From contig OZ253960.1 in NCBI GenBank assembly GCA_965267435.1, positions 4,898,001 to 4,962,000 on the forward strand: a stretch of 64,000 nt of DNA, written 5' to 3'. Positions 51,109 through 60,498 of this stretch are shown in pieces (within the stretch, counting starts at the first letter, position 1; each line of letters starts with the position of its first letter). A model generated the notes under the pieces. That model did no database searches and was not told the DNA's origin. It saw only the letters and a list, made by a program, of their open reading frames with translations. The position numbers and the translations under genes were made by a program. The DNA is from JAWPMT01 sp965267435 (GTDB lineage: Bacteria; Bacteroidota; Bacteroidia; Cytophagales; Cyclobacteriaceae).

Positions 51109-51116
51109 TATCTTTA
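51109..51116 (+). promoter_or_regulatory. -7 box upstream of the HisA-like gene
   Basis: TATCTTTA, one base off consensus, lies 71 bases upstream of the ATG at 51188. A TTG lies 23 bases further upstream. Motif-only call. Confidence 0.35.
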
Positions 51117-51187
51117 CTAAAGTGGCGGACCCATAAAAAGTTAGCCTTGCTCAATTTCGATTACCAATGAAAACGGAATCCCTGTAG

Positions 51188-51913
51188 ATGCAACTCGTTC
51201 CATCATTATCTGTACGCGAAGGCCGGACGATCAGGCTAACAAAAGGTGATTTCGACAATGAAACCCACTACGATGAGTCACCCCTTGACTTTGCCAAAAG
51301 GTTCGAAGATCATGGAATCAAGCTAATACATATGGTCGACCTGGACGGTGCGAAACAAGGCCGGCTGATCAACTACCCCCTTCTCGAAACAATTGCCGGG
51401 TATACCAATCTTGATATCAACTTTTCGGGTGGCCTACATACCGATGGCGACCTCAGCAAGGCTTTCGAGGCTGGGGCCCACAGTGCGACGTCTGCCACTA
51501 TTGCCGTCTATAATCCGGATTTGTTTTCGTCATGGCTTATGTCCTATGGCCGGGAGCGGATTGCCTTGGGAGCCGATTCATTGCACGGGCGTATTCGCGT
51601 CGGAGGTTGGCAAAAGGAGACGAAGATCGATCTTTTTGAGCATGTCGAGTATTTCTACAATCGAGGGCTGAAATACCTGAAGACGACTGATATTTCCAGG
51701 GATGGCGCCCTTGAAGGCCCCGCAGTGGAACTCTACCGGGAACTTGTGGAGAGATTTCCGGACCTGTGCATTTTCGCAAGCGGAGGGGTCCGCAATATGG
51801 AGGACATCAAAGCGCTGGAAGACGCGGGAGTCTACGGAGTGCTCTTCGGCAAGGCTTATTACGAGGGGAACATTACACTGGCAGAGATCGACCAGTTTGT
51901 GGCGGCTAGTTAG
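51188..51913 (+). CDS. HisA-like (beta-alpha)8 barrel protein lacking the beta-1 Asp
   Basis: A 241-residue barrel clearly homologous to HisA (ProFAR isomerase): GIKLIHMVDLDGAKQG, LDINFSGGLHTDGDLSKA, GWQKETKID, TTDISRDGALEG and the phosphate site FASGGVRNMEDIKAL. However, the strand beta-1 sequence is LVPSLSVREG, so Ser8 stands where HisA has its catalytic Asp (E. coli Asp7). The beta-5 Asp (D130 in GADSLHG) and the TDISRDG segment are kept. No other his gene is nearby. It may be a paralogue with another substrate rather than true HisA. Confidence 0.8.
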   Translation: MQLVPSLSVREGRTIRLTKGDFDNETHYDESPLDFAKRFEDHGIKLIHMVDLDGAKQGRLINYPLLETIAGYTNLDINFSGGLHTDGDLSKAFEAGAHSATSATIAVYNPDLFSSWLMSYGRERIALGADSLHGRIRVGGWQKETKIDLFEHVEYFYNRGLKYLKTTDISRDGALEGPAVELYRELVERFPDLCIFASGGVRNMEDIKALEDAGVYGVLFGKAYYEGNITLAEIDQFVAAS

Positions 51914-52244
51914 TTTCCAAACCCAATGGCGCCAGGCCATTGCTGTAGCGTGGATCTTTATCGTACTTGTACTTGTAGAGGAAGTAGAAAATGAAATTGA
52001 ACTTCTGGAAAGCATTCTCACTATAGTTCAGTGAGTCGACTTGCGCCTCTGCTACAGATGTCCTGTCTATTCCAATACCGCCTGAGGTAGTTTCATCTTC
52101 GGAGGATTCTGGAGCGATATCCTCTTTTTGGCGCTGCTGATCTACCTGCTGCTTATCACCTGGTTTGTCTTTGTTGTTGGCGATAACATCGCTAACAAGA
52201 AAGAAAGCAAAAAGGGATAACGCTATGGTTACAGTCTTCTTCAA
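51906..52244 (-). CDS. Small exported hypothetical protein
   Basis: A 112-residue protein with a cleavable signal peptide (VTIALSLFAFFLVSDVIAN). The mature part is strongly hydrophilic (KDKPGDKQQVDQQRQKED, then acidic Ser/Glu) before a Tyr/Phe-rich segment (FNFIFYFLYKYKYDKDP). No known domain. Its 3' end overlaps the convergent HisA-like gene by 8 bases. Confidence 0.55.
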   Translation of the reverse strand: MKKTVTIALSLFAFFLVSDVIANNKDKPGDKQQVDQQRQKEDIAPESSEDETTSGGIGIDRTSVAEAQVDSLNYSENAFQKFNFIFYFLYKYKYDKDPRYSNGLAPLGLETN

Positions 52245-52324
52245 ATGGTATTAAGACTTGATAAGAAACGTATTCAGGCGCAAATAGTTTGGTAATCTAC
52301 CAATAATGTGGATAACCAAGGCAT

Positions 52325-52355
52325 AAAAAAAGGCATGCCGGTATGACATGCCTTT
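52325..52355 (-). terminator. Rho-independent terminator of the TonB receptor gene
   Basis: AAAGGCATG and CATGCCTTT form a perfect 9-bp stem around a 9-base loop. On the minus strand the stem is followed by a T run, correctly placed 23 bases past the receptor stop. Confidence 0.85.
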
Positions 52356-52378
52356 GAATTGCTTAATAATTACTAGTG

Positions 52379-55300
52379 TTAGAAGCTGTATCTGACACCA
52401 AATTGTGCCACCCATCGGGCGCTGTAGGTTCCAGATTGAACGACGCTGTAAGGATCTCCGGGATCATTGAACTGGAAGCCTGTCAATCCGGTATCATCGA
52501 AGACCGTAGTGAGCAATGGTGTCGTGTTACCGTTTACAAAGTAGCGTCTTCCCCAATCCTTGTTCAGGAAGTTGGTGAAGTTGAAGATGTCAAAAGACAA
52601 CTGAAGCGTGTGTCTCGTGTCGCCCTGCTGGATGAAGAAATCCTGGGTGATCTTGAGATCGATCACATGCTCAAATGGTGTGCGCACTTTGTTTTGCTCT
52701 ACATAATCGCCGCGACGACCGCTCAGGTAGTCATCATTGTCGATGAACGCATCAAATGCGGCAGCCTGCTGATCGGCAGTCTGAATCACATTGCCACTTC
52801 CATCGGTCTGGTCGATGAATGTAAGCTCGTTGGCATTCTGCGGCACGTAGAGCAGATCCTCTACATCAAGAGATCCTGAGAGATCGGAGATGTTGGTGGA
52901 GTACACATAAGAGAACGGTGTCCCATCTCGACCGGTATAGAAGAGTGAGATACCCGTTGCAAAATTGTTGAGGTACTCCTTTCGCCAGTTGACAAATGCC
53001 GTGATACGGCTACCTGCGTCAAATACTGAGCGACCAACCGTTGGATTGTTGTTTCCCTGGACACTCAGGATGTTCTGCCAGTTGGTGTTGTTGATAAATC
53101 CGGTACCATCAAATAAAGCATCTGCTCGGGTAAATGAATACGCGAGGCTCGCCTGAAACTCCCTTGAGAATGTCTTGGAGGCCTGCGCTGTCAAGTTGAA
53201 GGTGTATCCTTCGTTGGTGTTGTCGACCAGCGTGATGTTGGTGTAGGTATCATCCACTGGGTCGCTGAAGTCAACAATGGCCCTGTCGTCATTCGGCCCC
53301 AGAGCAGGAATTCGCACATTCAACGGAGGTCGTAGGTTCACCTGCTTCACGTCGATGTTATTCATCGTCTTGGTGAAGGTAGTCTCCAAAGTCGCATCGA
53401 TGCCGCCAGGGAGCTTATGATCCACGGCCACACTTGCCCGGAAGATCTGTGGATACTTGAAATCCTCGACGAAAAGATCCACGTCTCCAGTAGGACTTAC
53501 GTCAGTCGTCAGGTTGTCAATCCAGTCCTGAGGATTGGAATAGATGGGTAGACCAAAACCGACATTAAAGGCACTGTTCAAACCATTTCGGATGTACATA
53601 CCGCCTGGCCATACCCATGGTACACGGCTGGTAAATACACCCAAACCACCGCGAATCTGTGTGGTGTTCTCTCCTGACACGTCCCAGTTGAACCCAACCC
53701 GAGGGCTGAAGAGGATCTGTGTATTGGGTGTGTTGCTCGCTCTGGCTCCTTGCAGGTCGTAGAACTGCTCGATAGCTGGAACCGTCGTATTGTTGAACTC
53801 AGTGTTTTCGAGGGGAGGATCTTCGAGGAAGATGGGAATATCCGCTCTCACACCAAGTGTCAATTTGAAATCACTCGTCATCTGAATCTCATCCTGCACA
53901 TAGAACGCCATTTGCAGCGCGTTGAATGTCGGTCCGAGGTTCTCCGCGTCGTCACCCAGTCGAATTTCGTCCTGGCCGTCTGCGAGCTGCTCGTGGCCAA
54001 ACAATAACAGGTCAGGATTCTCATCATTCAGGAATCGGTTGATACCGTCGAAGAAGTACTGATATCTCGGCGTGGAGAAGATCGTAAAGAGGTTCTGGAT
54101 CTTAAAGAACTCATTGTGCGTCCCAAATGTCCATGTATGCTTGCCTTTATAGAGGTTGAAGTTGTTGGTAAGCGTGTACACATCTTGGAAGACAATATTC
54201 GAAAGAGAGAAATTGTCTGTACCTGCGACCACTTCGGCGTTGCCATCGGCCATAATGATCTGAGGAAAGGGATCTCCGAGAATATCCCTGTCATCTCTCA
54301 CGATCGTGGCACCGAGGATGAGGTTGTTGGACATGTTGCTACCGATGTTACTCTTCAGCTCGAGAGCGCTCGAGTTGGTCGTCGATGGGAAGATGTACCC
54401 CACATTACCAAAAATCGCCCGGGTGTTGCTAGGTGTTGGGTGTATTTCCGTATCTCCCTTTACGTAGCTGTGTCTAAAGGACAACTTATTGTCCTGGTTG
54501 ATATTCCAATCCAATTTGAAGAGCACCTTGGTTCCATCTGTTGTCTGAGGATTGTCCCTAAATCCTCCGGGATCGTAGCCATAATCGCTGATGAGCTTTT
54601 GCCGAATACTTTCCAGATCACCAAGTATATCGGTGGAGTTGCCATTGTAGTCGCTGGCGACAAACGGCCTTGGTGCCTCATCTCTTTGTAGCTCTACATT
54701 CGTAAAGAAGAAAAGCTTATTCTTGATCAGTGGGCCTCCCAATCGGAATCCGAAAGTCTGGGCGGTAAATGGATCGAGCTTTGTGCGCTCCGCTCCTTCA
54801 ACGTCCGTCGGTGTTTTGCCCGCCAAATTCTCATTTCTCAGGAAGTAGTAGGCCGACCCCTCAAACTTATTTGTGCCGCTTCGGGTCACCGCATTGATAC
54901 CTCCACCCGCGAATCCTCCCAGCGTCACGTCGTAGGGAGCCAGAACGACTTGGATTTGCTCAAGGGCATCAGGGCTGATAGGCGATATACCCGCCTGACC
55001 GCCGTTAGTTCCGGAGTTGGCCAGTCCGAAGACGTCATTGTTGACGGCTCCATCGATGAAAATCGAGTTGAAGCGGTTATTGACACCGGCAAATGAGATA
55101 GCGCCGCTGTTGGTCGCTCCATTATTCCCTACGGCTGCCTGCGGTGTCAGACGTAAGTAGTCATTCAATCCTCGATCTGCTGTCGGCAAACTATTGATGT
55201 CGTCTTGTCCCACCTTCGTTTCAGAGCCAGTCCGGTCACCATCAAAGAGCCCCGAACCAGATATGACCACACTTTCCAACTCGATGGAGCTTTCCTCCAA

Positions 55301-55624
55301 TTCTATGTCCAGATCTTTGGTCTGACCGAGCGAGAGATAAATATCAGAGAGCGTGCGTTCTGCAAAGCCAACGAATGTGATTTTTACTTCATAGGGACCA
55401 CCCACATTCACATTGTTCAGTGTAAACAGGCCCTCGACGTTCGTCACGGTGCCATATTCAAAACCGGTGGGTGTGTGCACGGCGAGGATGGTCGCACCCG
55501 GTAGAGGCGACCCATTTTGATCGGTCACCATTCCTCGAATTCGCGAGGAAGTAGAGCCCTGACCAAAGGAGGCAAACTGCGCGAAAACCATTGCGCAGAG
55601 AAACAAGAGTATAGTTTTCTTCAT
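52379..55624 (-). CDS. TonB-dependent outer-membrane receptor (Oar-like)
   Basis: A 1081-residue receptor. A signal peptide (about 1-21) is followed by a carboxypeptidase-regulatory-like domain (IRGMVTDQNGSPLPGATILA to about residue 110). The plug follows (SGAISFAGVNNRFNSIFIDGA and LAPYDVTLGGFAGGGINAVTRSG), then a long barrel ending in an aromatic residue (FGVRYSF). The plug pattern fits Oar-type receptors rather than SusC, and no SusD partner is adjacent. Its substrate is unknown. The gene has a strong terminator at its end and a TAGCTTTG box upstream. Confidence 0.93.
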   Translation of the reverse strand: MKKTILLFLCAMVFAQFASFGQGSTSSRIRGMVTDQNGSPLPGATILAVHTPTGFEYGTVTNVEGLFTLNNVNVGGPYEVKITFVGFAERTLSDIYLSLGQTKDLDIELEESSIELESVVISGSGLFDGDRTGSETKVGQDDINSLPTADRGLNDYLRLTPQAAVGNNGATNSGAISFAGVNNRFNSIFIDGAVNNDVFGLANSGTNGGQAGISPISPDALEQIQVVLAPYDVTLGGFAGGGINAVTRSGTNKFEGSAYYFLRNENLAGKTPTDVEGAERTKLDPFTAQTFGFRLGGPLIKNKLFFFTNVELQRDEAPRPFVASDYNGNSTDILGDLESIRQKLISDYGYDPGGFRDNPQTTDGTKVLFKLDWNINQDNKLSFRHSYVKGDTEIHPTPSNTRAIFGNVGYIFPSTTNSSALELKSNIGSNMSNNLILGATIVRDDRDILGDPFPQIIMADGNAEVVAGTDNFSLSNIVFQDVYTLTNNFNLYKGKHTWTFGTHNEFFKIQNLFTIFSTPRYQYFFDGINRFLNDENPDLLLFGHEQLADGQDEIRLGDDAENLGPTFNALQMAFYVQDEIQMTSDFKLTLGVRADIPIFLEDPPLENTEFNNTTVPAIEQFYDLQGARASNTPNTQILFSPRVGFNWDVSGENTTQIRGGLGVFTSRVPWVWPGGMYIRNGLNSAFNVGFGLPIYSNPQDWIDNLTTDVSPTGDVDLFVEDFKYPQIFRASVAVDHKLPGGIDATLETTFTKTMNNIDVKQVNLRPPLNVRIPALGPNDDRAIVDFSDPVDDTYTNITLVDNTNEGYTFNLTAQASKTFSREFQASLAYSFTRADALFDGTGFINNTNWQNILSVQGNNNPTVGRSVFDAGSRITAFVNWRKEYLNNFATGISLFYTGRDGTPFSYVYSTNISDLSGSLDVEDLLYVPQNANELTFIDQTDGSGNVIQTADQQAAAFDAFIDNDDYLSGRRGDYVEQNKVRTPFEHVIDLKITQDFFIQQGDTRHTLQLSFDIFNFTNFLNKDWGRRYFVNGNTTPLLTTVFDDTGLTGFQFNDPGDPYSVVQSGTYSARWVAQFGVRYSF

Positions 55625-55700
55625 AGGCTTAGAGTTGGGTATTTTGAAGATTGATGCCGAAGGAGGCGTGGTACCTGAGGCTAGCCACTTTCAACTACGC

Positions 55701-55708
55701 CAAAGCTA
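55701..55708 (-). promoter_or_regulatory. -7 box of the TonB receptor gene
   Basis: Minus-strand TAGCTTTG, an exact TAnnTTTG match, lies 76 bases upstream of the receptor ATG, giving a leader near 70 bases. A -33 element is unclear. Confidence 0.45.
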
Positions 55709-55866
55709 CAGCCCGGTCTGCAGGTTTCGAAGTGGCGAAGTATATATTTTTAAAATTTCTGAGGCGGATAAGAGCTTCCATCAATTGAAACGGTCGATTT
55801 TTTGTAGGAATTGTAATTTTAGCGACTCCTGTTTTGAAATTCAGATTTAAATTGGAGTCGCATTCT

Positions 55867-57267
55867 ATGGATGATTTTTTCGAACTCAAGGCCAATAAAA
55901 CTACTGTCAGGCAGGAAGTTGTCGCGGGTATCACAACTTTCGCCACAATCGCCTACATCATATTCGTCAACCCCGCGGTCCTGTCAAAAACAGGGATGGA
56001 TTTTCAGAGCGTGCTGGTGGCGACCTGTATCGCGGGTGCAGTAGGGTGTCTCCTCTCCGGGCTTCTGGCCAATTACCCTTTCGCACAGGCCCCAGGGATG
56101 GGACTCAATGCATTTTTTGTGTACACAGTCGTTTTTCAGGCCGGGTACAGCTGGCAATCGGGGCTGGCCATCGTTTTCATCTCGGGAGTGCTGTTCATTC
56201 TTCTTACGGTGACGGGTTTACGGAGCAGTATTTTGGAGGCTTTTCCTCCAGCAATTCTCAAAGCAATTCCAGCAGGTATCGGCCTGTTCATTGCAGTGAT
56301 TGGGTTGAATAACGCAGGCATCATTGATATCAACCAAGGTCCAATTATAGACATTCTACTATCCGCTCCTTTGGCGGATGGCGAGGAATTGGTCGATCAG
56401 GTCCAGCAGGCACCGCCTCAAATCATTCAATTTGGAGACCTCACTTCACCCTCGGTCGCTATGGCGATTTTTGGCTTTGTGCTGATGACGGCCCTGGTGG
56501 TGCGCAAGATCAAGGGCGCTATCCTGTTGGCGATTGTCGCAGTGACGATCATTTCAATTTTTGTGGGAACCGTACAGATGCCAGAGTCCATCACGTCTGC
56601 GGATATCTCACTGTCCCCCACATTCTTGAAGCTCGACTTTGGATCACTATTGCCTTCGGAGGGTTCATTTCTTGTCGTTTTCCTCGAATTTTTTACACTG
56701 CTGATCGCTTTTACGATGGTCGATCTATTTGACACTCTGGGCACATTGTATGGCACTGCTGAAAAGGGAGGGTTTCTGACAAAGGACGGGAAGCTGCCAC
56801 GTATCAAGCGTGCCATGTTGGCCGATGCGGTGGCTACGACAGTGGGGGCTCTTGTAGGTACATCCACGACCACGACTTATATAGAAAGTGGATCGGGCAT
56901 AGCCGCAGGAGGAAGGACTGGGCTTACATCTGTAGTCGTGGCGGTGTTGTTCCTCGTTTGCATCTTCTTCGCACCCATCGCCGCTATCATTCCAACCAGT
57001 GCCACGGCCCCGGCGCTCATCATGGTGGGCGTCTTCATGATCAGCTCGATTCGCAAGATCAATCTGGAGGACTTACAGGAAGCCATTCCGGCATTTCTTA
57101 CCATCGTGCTGATGCCCCTGACTTACAGCATCGCTAATGGCATTGGCGCTGGCATCATCTTTTTTGTCTTCATTAAATTGATCACAGGGCAAGGGAAGCA
57201 GATAAAGCCGGTGCTTTGGATTGTGGCGCTGCTCTTTGTCATTAAGTTCGCTTTTATCACGGCATGA
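55867..57267 (+). CDS. NCS2/AzgA-type purine permease
   Basis: A 466-residue permease with about 12 to 14 hydrophobic segments. ELKANKTTVRQEVVAGITTFATIAYIIFVNP at the start, YPFAQAPGMGLNAFFVYTV and TIMVDLFDTLGTLYG-like motifs, and TSTTTTYIESGSGIAAGGRTGL are diagnostic of the AzgA/PbuG hypoxanthine-guanine-adenine branch. It probably imports purine bases by proton symport. I use the ATG at 55867 (MDDFFELKANK). Its stop overlaps the adenosine deaminase gene start by 4 bases. Confidence 0.9.
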   Translation: MDDFFELKANKTTVRQEVVAGITTFATIAYIIFVNPAVLSKTGMDFQSVLVATCIAGAVGCLLSGLLANYPFAQAPGMGLNAFFVYTVVFQAGYSWQSGLAIVFISGVLFILLTVTGLRSSILEAFPPAILKAIPAGIGLFIAVIGLNNAGIIDINQGPIIDILLSAPLADGEELVDQVQQAPPQIIQFGDLTSPSVAMAIFGFVLMTALVVRKIKGAILLAIVAVTIISIFVGTVQMPESITSADISLSPTFLKLDFGSLLPSEGSFLVVFLEFFTLLIAFTMVDLFDTLGTLYGTAEKGGFLTKDGKLPRIKRAMLADAVATTVGALVGTSTTTTYIESGSGIAAGGRTGLTSVVVAVLFLVCIFFAPIAAIIPTSATAPALIMVGVFMISSIRKINLEDLQEAIPAFLTIVLMPLTYSIANGIGAGIIFFVFIKLITGQGKQIKPVLWIVALLFVIKFAFITA

Positions 57268-58772
57268 GAAACTTGCTTTGGCTGGCTCCGCTCTTTTTCT
57301 TCGGTTGCAGTAGTCGCACTGTCGAGACCTATGAACAGCGTAGGGAGTCGCTGATTAGTGCGGACCGCAATTTGAGGTTTGACCGAGACATTCAGCTTAC
57401 GACCCTGGAGTCGAAGGTAAACGACCAATTTGTCGCCCTACGTGACTCTATGGTCGCCCATTACCTGGAGGTTGGATTCTTTCCTCCCGCAAAACCCTTT
57501 GATGACAGCAAAGCACATGTCGAGCTAACGCCCCTTTTTCAATTGCTGAGGAAGATGCCGAAAGGAGGCATCCACCATCTACACGGCTCCGCCGGTATAG
57601 ATTTTCGCTGGCTGGTAGCCCGCGCTCCTGAGTTGGCCAATTGCTACGTATTCTGGCAAGAGCATCCCGCCGATTTCCTGAAAGGTGAAATCAGGTTTTT
57701 TCGGGAAGCAGAGGTGCCGGAGGGCTTCGTTCTTGCCAGTGAGCTGGACGTCGATCCTCAATTCCGCGACCAACTGCTGGACTTGTTGATATTTGACGAG
57801 GAGCCCTCATCGGATACGGTGAAGATCTGGGCCGAGTTTGAGAGGATCTTCCAACGGATCAATGGCTTTTTTCATTACAAGCCGGTATTCGAAGAGTACA
57901 CTCGATCGATGGTGGATACGCTGAGGGCCGATGGGCTGCACCACGTAGAAGTGCGGACGATCTTCCGCGGAGGCTTGTATGATCTGGATCACGATGGTAC
58001 CTACTATAATGCCGATACAGTCATCCAAATCCTAAAGAAAGTCGAGCGTGATGTGCAAGCTGAGGATCCTGACTTCACATTGCGATCCATCTACACCTTT
58101 CTGCGCTTCTTACCTGAGGAGCAGGTGTTTGAAGAGCTCACCAGAGCATACGAATGCAGACAGAGGTACCCTGAGATGATTGTAGGTTTTGACCTGGTCG
58201 CCAATGAGGATGCCGGAAAAAGTACGTACCATTTCAAATCCGTGTGGGAAAAGATGGATTCACTGGACAGGGAGTATCAGATACAGATGCCCCTGTTTCT
58301 CCATGATGGTGAGAGCGACTGGGCCCATGTCGAAAATCTTTATGATGCTTATTTATTGGAGTCACAGAGGATCGGGCACGGGTTCAATCTCATGCACTTT
58401 CCCAGCTTGCTTCCGGCCATCAAGGAGGCGGACATTTGCATAGAGGTGAGTCCATTGAGCAACCAGATCCTCGGGTATATACAGGACCTCCGTGTGCATC
58501 CGGCGAATTATTGGTTAAAGGCGGGTATTCAATGCACGATCAATTCTGATGACCCCGCAATATTCAATTACAATGGCTTGAGCTACGACTTCTGGCACAT
58601 TGCGTTGGCCTGGGAGCTGGACCTCAGAGCCATCAAGAAACTCGCGATGAACTCCATTACCTATAGTTCCTTGGATGATGAATCCCGGGCCAAGTCCCTG
58701 GAAGCTTGGTCGAAGAAATGGGATGAGTTCATCATTGAAGCTGACACCTTATTGACTGAACTGAGCTTATGA
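57264..58772 (+). CDS. ADGF-type adenosine deaminase lipoprotein
   Basis: A 502-residue metal-dependent deaminase with a lipoprotein signal ending FFFGC-S. The catalytic set is intact and of the secreted ADGF/CECR1 type: HxH in MPKGGIHHLHGSAG, GFDLVANEDAG, LHDGESDW (catalytic Glu), RIGHGFNLMHFP, and INSDDPAIF. It likely converts adenosine to inosine in the periplasm or on the outer membrane. It overlaps both the permease upstream and the NUP gene downstream by 4 bases. Confidence 0.9.
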   Translation: MRNLLWLAPLFFFGCSSRTVETYEQRRESLISADRNLRFDRDIQLTTLESKVNDQFVALRDSMVAHYLEVGFFPPAKPFDDSKAHVELTPLFQLLRKMPKGGIHHLHGSAGIDFRWLVARAPELANCYVFWQEHPADFLKGEIRFFREAEVPEGFVLASELDVDPQFRDQLLDLLIFDEEPSSDTVKIWAEFERIFQRINGFFHYKPVFEEYTRSMVDTLRADGLHHVEVRTIFRGGLYDLDHDGTYYNADTVIQILKKVERDVQAEDPDFTLRSIYTFLRFLPEEQVFEELTRAYECRQRYPEMIVGFDLVANEDAGKSTYHFKSVWEKMDSLDREYQIQMPLFLHDGESDWAHVENLYDAYLLESQRIGHGFNLMHFPSLLPAIKEADICIEVSPLSNQILGYIQDLRVHPANYWLKAGIQCTINSDDPAIFNYNGLSYDFWHIALAWELDLRAIKKLAMNSITYSSLDDESRAKSLEAWSKKWDEFIIEADTLLTELSL

Positions 58773-59827
58773 GAATTTCTCGAATCCTTTCCTTGCTGCT
58801 GGCGATGATGGCTGCTTGCCAACAGCTCCCTCCGACCCAACTTGCACCTATTGAAATCAAGGTGGTGGTTGTAAGCATGTTTGAAATCGGTGAGGACACA
58901 GGAGACCGTCCTGGAGAATTTCAACATTGGGTAGAGCGGTTTCCATTGAAGGAATCTATGGATTTCCCAACGGGTTTTCGGAACCTGAGGATGAACCGGG
59001 AAAAAGGTGTCCTGGGAGTTGTAACGGGTATTGGCACTGCCAAGGCATCGGCGACGATCATGGCCTTGGGCCTGGACCCTCGATTTGACCTGTCAAAGGC
59101 CTACTGGCTTGTCGCTGGGATATCGGGAGTCGATCCAAACGACGCCTCGGTCGGCTCGGCGGCCTGGGCGGAATGGATTGTAGATGGTGATATCTCGCAC
59201 GAAATCGATGCCCGGGAGATCCCGGAAGATTGGGCGACTGGCTATATTCCGTTACGACTGTCTACTCCCTATGAGCAACCCGTCCCAGAGAACAACGAAG
59301 GTGCTGTCTATCACCTCAATGCTGAACTGACTAACTGGGCCTATGAATTGACCAAGGACATAGATTTGGGGGACAACGAAACGATCACAGCATTTCGTGG
59401 GCTATATGAGGGATACCCGGCCGCACAGCAACCACCAAGGGTACTCAAGGGCGATCAGTTGGCGGCAATGACGTACTGGCATGGGGAAAAGATGAATCAG
59501 TGGGCGAACGACTGGACTTCATACTGGACGCAAGGTGAAGGCAATTTTGTTACCTCAGCAATGGAAGACACCGGCACCCTGCAGTCGCTCACCTTTCTTT
59601 CCAACGCTGGCAAGGTGGATCTGGATCGCGTTATGGTGCTTAGAACGGCCAGTAACTATACGATGCAGTATCCGGGCATCACAGCAGCCGAAAGTCTCAG
59701 TGGCGAGAAACTCACCTCACAAGGATACACAGCGTACCTGCCGTCGCTCGAGTCTGCCTATCTTGTTGGTAGTGCAGTGGTAAACGAGATTGCGGAGAAT
59801 TGGGACGAATACGAAGGCCGGTTTTGA
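58769..59827 (+). CDS. NUP-family (purine nucleoside permease-named) lipoprotein
   Basis: A 352-residue lipoprotein (signal MRISRILSLLLAMMAAC). The body matches the NUP family (PF06516): VVVVSMFEIGEDTGDRPGEF, VTGIGTAKASATIMALGL, WLVAGISGVDPNDASVGSAAW, and YGxGEGNFVTSAMEDTGTLQ-like and VLRTASNYTMQYPG. The sequence has no membrane helices after the signal, so a permease role is implausible. The fold resembles nucleoside phosphorylases, and cleavage of purine nucleosides outside the cytoplasm is the better inference. It is coupled to the adenosine deaminase gene. Confidence 0.85.
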   Translation: MRISRILSLLLAMMAACQQLPPTQLAPIEIKVVVVSMFEIGEDTGDRPGEFQHWVERFPLKESMDFPTGFRNLRMNREKGVLGVVTGIGTAKASATIMALGLDPRFDLSKAYWLVAGISGVDPNDASVGSAAWAEWIVDGDISHEIDAREIPEDWATGYIPLRLSTPYEQPVPENNEGAVYHLNAELTNWAYELTKDIDLGDNETITAFRGLYEGYPAAQQPPRVLKGDQLAAMTYWHGEKMNQWANDWTSYWTQGEGNFVTSAMEDTGTLQSLTFLSNAGKVDLDRVMVLRTASNYTMQYPGITAAESLSGEKLTSQGYTAYLPSLESAYLVGSAVVNEIAENWDEYEGRF

Positions 59828-60399
59828 GATCACCCATTTGGAAATACTGTTGGTGGATTATTCTTGCGGCTGGTTGTGCAACAAAGAATGGCGACGATAT
59901 GAAGGCCGAATACTGGATTGAGAAACTGGAGATGCAAGCACATCCAGAAGGAGGATACTACAAAGAGACCTATCGATCAGAAGGGAGCATCCCCGCAGAC
60001 GGCTTGCCGGCATCCTATGCTGGTTCGAGGTCCTTCGCTACGGGGATCTATTTCCTATTGGACAACGACAACTTTTCGGCCTTACATCGTCTGAAGCAAG
60101 ATGAAATGTGGCACTTCTACGCCGGCACTTCCCTGGCTGTGCATGTCATTGACTCGACAGGGCACTACAAGATGATCAGGCTGGGTTCAAACCTCGATGA
60201 GGGAGAGGTGTTTCAGGCGGTGGTTCCAGGTGGCAGCTACTTCGGCTCCGAGGTCATTGACAAGGATTCTTATGCGCTGGTAGGATGCACGGTGTCACCG
60301 GGATTTGATTTCCGTGACTTTGAAATGCCCTCTGCGGATGCTCTGAAGGAGCTCTTCCCGCAGCACTCCGAGCTTATTCAGCGACTCACCCGGCATTAA
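59824..60399 (+). CDS. Cupin_5 (DUF985) lipoprotein
   Basis: A 191-residue protein. The predicted start is a TTG at 59824 overlapping the NUP stop (TTGA), which yields a lipoprotein signal ending WWIILAAGC. The cupin core is EMQAHPEGGYYKETYRS, FSALHRLKQDEMWHFYAG, VVPGGSYFGSEV and TVSPGFDFRDFEMP. If the lipoprotein start is wrong, the ATG at 59899 gives a cytosolic version. Cupin_5 proteins have no settled reaction. It is the last gene of the purine operon. Confidence 0.8.
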   Translation: MRSPIWKYCWWIILAAGCATKNGDDMKAEYWIEKLEMQAHPEGGYYKETYRSEGSIPADGLPASYAGSRSFATGIYFLLDNDNFSALHRLKQDEMWHFYAGTSLAVHVIDSTGHYKMIRLGSNLDEGEVFQAVVPGGSYFGSEVIDKDSYALVGCTVSPGFDFRDFEMPSADALKELFPQHSELIQRLTRH

Positions 60400-60498
60400 T
60401 CCAGTCCATGTGGGCTCCTGCCCATGCATGAGTGAAGCGTGCCCGTTTCACTCCCGGGGATTCTTGATAAATTGAAACCAATACCGATTTGACCACTT

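Noticed and set aside
52379..55624. Polysaccharide utilisation locus (SusCD)
   Set aside because: The TonB receptor is Oar-like and has no adjacent SusD or glycoside hydrolases.
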